A model generated the notes under the pieces. That model searched no databases, was not told where the DNA came from, and saw only the letters and a list, made by a program, of their open reading frames with translations. DNA of 64,000 nt from Strongylocentrotus purpuratus. Taxonomy: Eukaryota > Echinodermata > Echinoidea > Camarodonta > Strongylocentrotidae. Location of the stretch: positions 4,693,077 through 4,757,076 of the forward strand of contig NW_022145604.1 of assembly GCF_000002235.5 (NCBI RefSeq), in the 5' to 3' direction. Below, piece after piece: positions 60,861-64,000 of this stretch. Within the stretch, counting starts at the first letter, position 1; each line of letters opens with the position of its first letter. Both the position numbers and the translations under genes were made by a program.

Positions 60861-61750
60861 TGAAGAGACTTACAGTATTAGAGCATTTTAGGTCTACGCA
60901 GTAATCGAACTATGCCAAGCGACTGCCGAACGTGCATTGGCAATAATTCTATCATCGCTTTTATATAGTGCACGCCCCACCCAAACAAAAATAAGTTTCA
61001 ACAAAATCGAGGAGTGCACGTTGGCTACCCCCTATCAAAATCTCATGCTTGACCTGAATATCGATGCTGTCGAGACACACCTCGTGCAAGTACATGCAAC
61101 AGAGCGCCATTCAGGGTATCACAAGATACAATAATAATGGAAAAAATGGAAATGTAGGTGACGCGATGAAAGGCTCCCGTATCATTTCATTTCATTTTTT
61201 TCCTTCATACCGATTATGACTGAATGTCTGTTTTTATGCGAATCGGCGACATAGTATGAAATAGTCACGTGACCTGGTCGGTCTCCTTTCAAGGAGGACG
61301 CCGCCAGCCCCAGGGAGACCTGTGGAAACATTGATACCCCATATTTTCTGTATCTCTTGCTTGGTGTTGTTGGAGACATTGTGTCACCGGCTGTAACCCT
61401 GCGGTACCCATGGCATTTTCATTCGCCATTATTTAGTCAGAGGACGTTATCAACGACCATGAACTAGATTACGTGTTTCATAATTAAACCGGCTTTGGCG
61501 GAAGAAAAGATGAAGATATTAACAGTGTGTCCAGAGCCAGAAAGACGTTAACTCTGTGTTTAAGTATATGAGTTAAAGCCCTTTTGGCTCCAAATGGACG
61601 TTGGAGGCGGAGAGAGTTCATTGTCAAATATTGATAACAGAAACTGAAACGTACGAAAAGATGGTGACAGGTTGAGGGAGAAGGAAAGAAGGAGAGATAC
61701 ACACAGACTGACTGTCACAGAGAAAGAGAGAGAGAGAGAGAGATTGAGAT

Positions 61751-61781
<31 letters not shown>

Positions 61782-64000
61782 TTGAGATAGAGAGAGAAAG
61801 AGAGAGAGAGAGAGAGAATCAGTTCTATTGATAGGCTCATATAGATAGATAGAGAGAGGGATATATTAGATAGACGGACGGAGAGTCAGAGAGAGAGAGA
61901 GAGAGAGAGAGATACAAACGGAGAGAGCGAGGAGGTAGGTGGGGGTAGAGGGATAGAGACAAATAGACGGAAACAGAGAGACAGAGAGGAAAGGAAAGAG
62001 ATATATAGACAACCAAAAGAAGATGAGTCGTACGAGAAAATAGAATAAGGCCGTGGGGAGTTATCAATAAAAGAGACGAAATATAATAGAGGGAGAATAA
62101 AGAAATAAACCGGTTCTTGTACAGCCACTGTATAGAGCCTACTGTTCTTGATACAATAGAAGAAAGAAGGGGAGGCGGTGGAAAGGGGGGGGGGGGTGCT
62201 TTTCTGTCTGATGATTAATGAAGAAAGTTCATGGATTCTGCATGCAGACTTGTTATACACAGCATTTCATATCAAATATTTATGTGTTTTTCAACAAACA
62301 CGACGTCATCCTCAATGTTAAAGGCAATATTTTTTGTCCCAAGGTGCTTGGTAGAGACGAAAGTCTTTAAATATTCAGCTGTTTATCTTGAGATCAGGAT
62401 AAAATGACGGTAAAGAAAGACTAAATATACCTTTAGCATTGTAAGAATTTTTAATGAAATAAACGAAAATAGAAGTAAGTGAAGTTGGTTAGAATAATAA
62501 TCTGGTAAACGACAAAAAAAAAAACACTAGCTGGAGAAAAATCTTCAAGATGATTAATGACTAGTTCTTAAGTAACATTTTATATTATACAAAGTTTCGG
62601 AAAGCATAACTTTTTCCTTTAAAGATAACAATTAACTTAAGTTTTCAAATGCATGTAAAATCAGTAGAAACGGATATTGAAAGCAAGCCTATACTAAAGA
62701 TAATGATAAAATAATAATAATTACAATATAAAGCGCATGTAGGAACGAAGTCTTAAGCGCTATACACATGAGACTATTATTATTACTATGAGCAGGGTGG
62801 GGATTTCCTTGAAAAATACTTATTATATACTGAAATATTACTAGAATAATCATTCTACAGTTACGAGTACCGCAGGTTCTCCTTATTTATTTCTTTAATT
62901 AAATCTACAATTTCCCTTTTCTCTTTTTAAAATGTTTGAAGCTTGATTGTCACTCAAATTTCATGATATGTTTTTTGCTTAGATTTAGAGAAAATCAATA
63001 AACAATTCAACTAACTTCACGACAATGTGGAAATAAATGAAACCGTCAACATACAGTACAAAGATAATGACCGGGAGGAAAATGGAAATAATACATGTAA
63101 ATCTAGATTGGTTACTCTTCTTCGAAAGCAAAATTAAGAGCTTATTCGCATCTCTTTCCTGACTTGCCGACAGCAACTTCGTCAGATGTTTTTGATGGAA
63201 CGGAAGTGATTGTAACCTAAGAGCTTCACAGAATCTATCAATCCAAATCCAGCCCAAGAAAATATTGGCGATTTGATTACTTCCTATCCCGGGGTCGATA
63301 GGAAAAGAAGAAAAATGGAAAGTAAATGAAAGTAAAGCAAAGAAAGCCAGGTTTTAATCCAGAGAATGTTGAAATCTGGTAAAGATGAGAAAATAATTGG
63401 CGAGCTTTCTCATTATTTGTATGTCAGTTTGGAAGCATCAGAGAATGAATTAGAGGAGATGTCACCCAAAAAGGAACATCCTTCAAATGCCCTCATGTTG
63501 GAAAGAAGGACGATTAATACCGGAAAGGTTTGGATTAGACATACATGCAGTGTACGTGGCTCCCAGCAAGATTGAGTCGAATTTTGTATCTTCACTTTAA
63601 TCAATAACAAAACTCATAGTATACTATCAATTTTTATAAACTGCATGGACATTTTTTTCCTAATTGCTTCCGGACAGCTCCTTTTTCGATGTAATCTTCT
63701 GGCCTGTACTCTACTTTGTACTGCATTTATTTAATCGCGGTAAACCTTACTCTCAGTTTGAAGCTACCTTTCAGCAAGGCCGTGAAAAATATATCACCAC
63801 AAAATTACAAGGAATGCGAAAAAGAACAACATAATAATTATGAACAGATGAAAACAACACAATTATGCCTTTACTTTATCATTGATCGGATTGCCGTTTC
63901 AGAATGACTTACCCCAACCGATGACGTAGAAGAGGATAAACTTCGGAGTTCCGAAGACAGCCGAAGAGAGCAATGTGTTGAGGTAGATTCCCTCGATGAA
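46402..64000 (-). CDS. Class B1 (secretin-family) GPCR, TM3 to C-terminus; PDF/CRF/calcitonin receptor-like
   Basis: A neuropeptide receptor of the plasma membrane, probably Gs-coupled like its relatives. Six exons on the minus strand: 63913-64000, 59027-59093, 58120-58192, 57708-57793, 47154-47340 and 46402-46560. Phases agree throughout. The product contains EGIYLNTLL (TM3), IGWAIPISFVIAWAI (TM4), the CWHG cysteine of loop 2, LFLFNIIRVLVTKLRES (TM5/ICL3), RKALKAAIVLLPLLGI (TM6) and QGFFVAVLYCFVNAEVRATL (TM7/helix 8), then WNAWR. These are family signatures. The QQVRKALKAAIVLLPLLG context looks closest to invertebrate PDF receptors, with CRF/DH44 and calcitonin receptors as alternatives. The hormone-binding domain and TM1-2 lie off the right edge. 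The C-terminal end is uncertain. Confidence 0.92.
46870..47132. repeat. MITE family A, copy 3
   Basis: About 263 bp in the GPCR intron between its last two exons, ending only about 20 bp from the GTGAGT donor of exon 47154-47340. The left end is fused to a poly-G run (46855-46872); the right end is TTTGTGAAACATTTCCC, so both termini are worn. The interior matches copy 2. Confidence 0.85.
47154..47340 (-). other. GPCR exon encoding TM6-TM7
   Basis: 187 bp between TTCAATGCAG and the GTGAGT donor. It encodes KALKAAIVLLPLLGIANLVW (TM6), the PRPKPDDEKS extracellular loop, and LFLDAYQGFFVAVLYCFVN (TM7, with the class B QGFF core). The flanking intron upstream of it is 10.4 kb and full of repeats. 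Confidence 0.95.
47398..47760. repeat. AAG/GAA purine tract
   Basis: About 360 bp of nearly pure purine, mostly (GAA)n, starting about 60 bp upstream of the GPCR TM6-TM7 exon acceptor. On the gene strand it is a long TTC tract. Long poly-Glu/Lys/Arg or poly-Ser/Phe ORFs here are artefacts. Pure mirror-like purine tracts of this size can form triplex DNA. Confidence 0.92.
48473..48490 (+). repeat. Isolated family D terminal repeat
   Basis: A perfect 18-bp copy of the family D terminus, TTAAAGGTAAAGACCAGT, without the usual interior. It faces the terminus at 56762-56779, so the two could bound one 8.3-kb composite. Confidence 0.65.
49725..49880. repeat. TTC microsatellite
   Basis: (TTC)n blocks separated by CACC and ACCTATACATC interruptions at the end of the first partial duplication unit. 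Equivalent, diverged TTC-rich tracts occur at 51565-51640 and 53665-53895 in the other units. Confidence 0.88.
50510..50538. repeat. Poly-G run (more than 20 G)
   Basis: A homopolymer of G followed by AACCCCC. The matching place in the next duplication unit (about 52777-52790) holds a C run instead. Other long G or C runs: 4194-4210, 29876-29896, 46854-46872, 49553-49570, 50081-50105, 55845-55866. Lengths may be unreliable. Confidence 0.85.
56622..56779 (-). repeat. MITE family D, right-end fragment
   Basis: 158 bp matching the right part of copy 1 (from AATTTACCAAATATATCAAT to ACTGGTCTTTACCTTTAA). The left half is replaced by unrelated, GC-richer sequence. A lone left terminus of the same family, TTAAAGGTAAAGACCAGT, lies at 48473-48490. 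Confidence 0.8.
56941..57657. mobile_element. GC-rich fold-back transposon with TTA target duplication
   Basis: 717 bp flanked by TTA on both sides (56938-56940, 57658-57660). Termini are AGCCCCAGTCCCATATA and its exact inverse. The arms (about 56941-57198 and 57372-57657) are long inverted repeats built from CCGGACCATCC / GGATGGTCCGG modules. A second copy of the terminal motif (AGCTACAGTCCCATATA) lies inside each arm. The unique centre is about 170 bp. It has a much higher GC content than its surroundings. The 3-bp TTA duplication fits PIF/Harbinger, but there is no transposase. ORFs of up to 171 codons read Gly/Trp/Pro repeats and are by-products. Confidence 0.88.
57708..59093 (-). other. 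GPCR exons encoding TM4, loop 2, TM5 and loop 3
   Basis: Exon 59027-59093 encodes IPISFVIAWAIVMDLTAAKL (TM4). Exon 58120-58192 encodes CWHGHVDSIWYWVFIEIPRN (loop 2 and start of TM5; the Cys normally pairs with the one at the top of TM3). Exon 57708-57793 encodes NVLFLFNIIRVLVTKLRESN plus TSDTQQVR (TM5 end, loop 3). All have GT-AG borders. The last acceptor lies only about 135 bp from the fold-back element's right end. Confidence 0.93.
59420..59765. repeat. Short tandem duplication in GPCR intron
   Basis: Two copies of about 170 bp (about 59398-59575 and 59577-59760) share ATATATTTGCNGTTAAACAAA, ATTGCTTNCAGAGATATCGC, TAGAACAATGAAGC, AAAATATGTGATCGATT and CCCTGAAAGTCTTA. They differ by a few indels. 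Non-coding. Confidence 0.75.
60798..60857. repeat. GA microsatellite
   Basis: About 30 uninterrupted GA units. Confidence 0.95.
61724..61915. repeat. GA-rich microsatellite cluster
   Basis: Several (GA)n tracts separated by GATTGAGATA and ATAGATAGATA spacers. ORFs of poly-Ser/Leu across it are artefacts. Confidence 0.9.

Larger units (their letters stand above)
59094..63912. other. GPCR intron, mostly unique AT-rich sequence
   Basis: No gene seen. It holds GA microsatellites (60798-60857 and 61724-61915) and a directly repeated ~90-bp patch: ATTGCTTTCAGAGATATCGC at 59458 and ATTGCTTCCAGAGATATCGC at 59628, followed by ATTTTTAGAACAATGAAGC-type text. A GC-richer patch at 61280-61330 is also seen. 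ORFs on either strand lack splice context. Confidence 0.55.

Noticed and set aside
60937..61134. 65-codon plus-strand frame in the GPCR intron
   Set aside because: No homology recognised, no splice or promoter context, and a length expected by chance.

Overview
The window is animal nuclear DNA: intron-rich genes, AT-rich, no operons, and dense in short inverted-repeat elements, tRNA-derived SINEs and microsatellites. The three recognisable proteins are animal-type. The TE style, the frequent ACATGT/TGTACA palindromes and an invertebrate-type neuropeptide GPCR suggest a marine invertebrate deuterostome, most likely an echinoderm such as a sea urchin. The species is an inference.

Layout: (1) 1-6.73 kb, minus strand: AAAS (aladin, a WD40 nucleoporin). 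Nine coding exons are visible and the C-terminal end lies off the left edge. (2) 6.73-9.5 kb: head-to-head intergenic segment with a 221-bp fold-back just upstream of AAAS. (3) 9.70-31.52 kb, plus strand: a complete ATG9 gene of 22 coding exons (795 aa). Intron 2 is an AT-AC U12-type intron and intron 18 is a GC-AG intron. Its introns hold many small transposons. (4) 31.5-38.1 kb: ATG9 3' UTR and AT-rich intergenic DNA. (5) 38.1-43.4 kb: a G-poor CAT/CCA satellite-like block with higher-order repeats. (6) 43.4-46.4 kb: mostly non-coding, with one doubtful 49-codon ORF and a hairpin element. (7) 46.4-64.0 kb, minus strand: the 3' half of a class B1 (secretin family) GPCR, TM3 to C-tail. Its introns contain a 2.2-kb tandem duplication and a striking 717-bp GC-rich fold-back element. 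ATG9 and the GPCR converge.

The three genes have no evident joint pathway: AAAS is nuclear pore, ATG9 is autophagosome membrane supply, and the GPCR is a neuropeptide receptor. The most distinctive signals are the U12 intron, a piggyBac-like MITE inserted 26 nt before an ATG9 exon, several MITE families that all sit between TTAA sites, and the CCGGACC-rich fold-back. I found no CRISPR, bacterial operon or dedicated new gene system.
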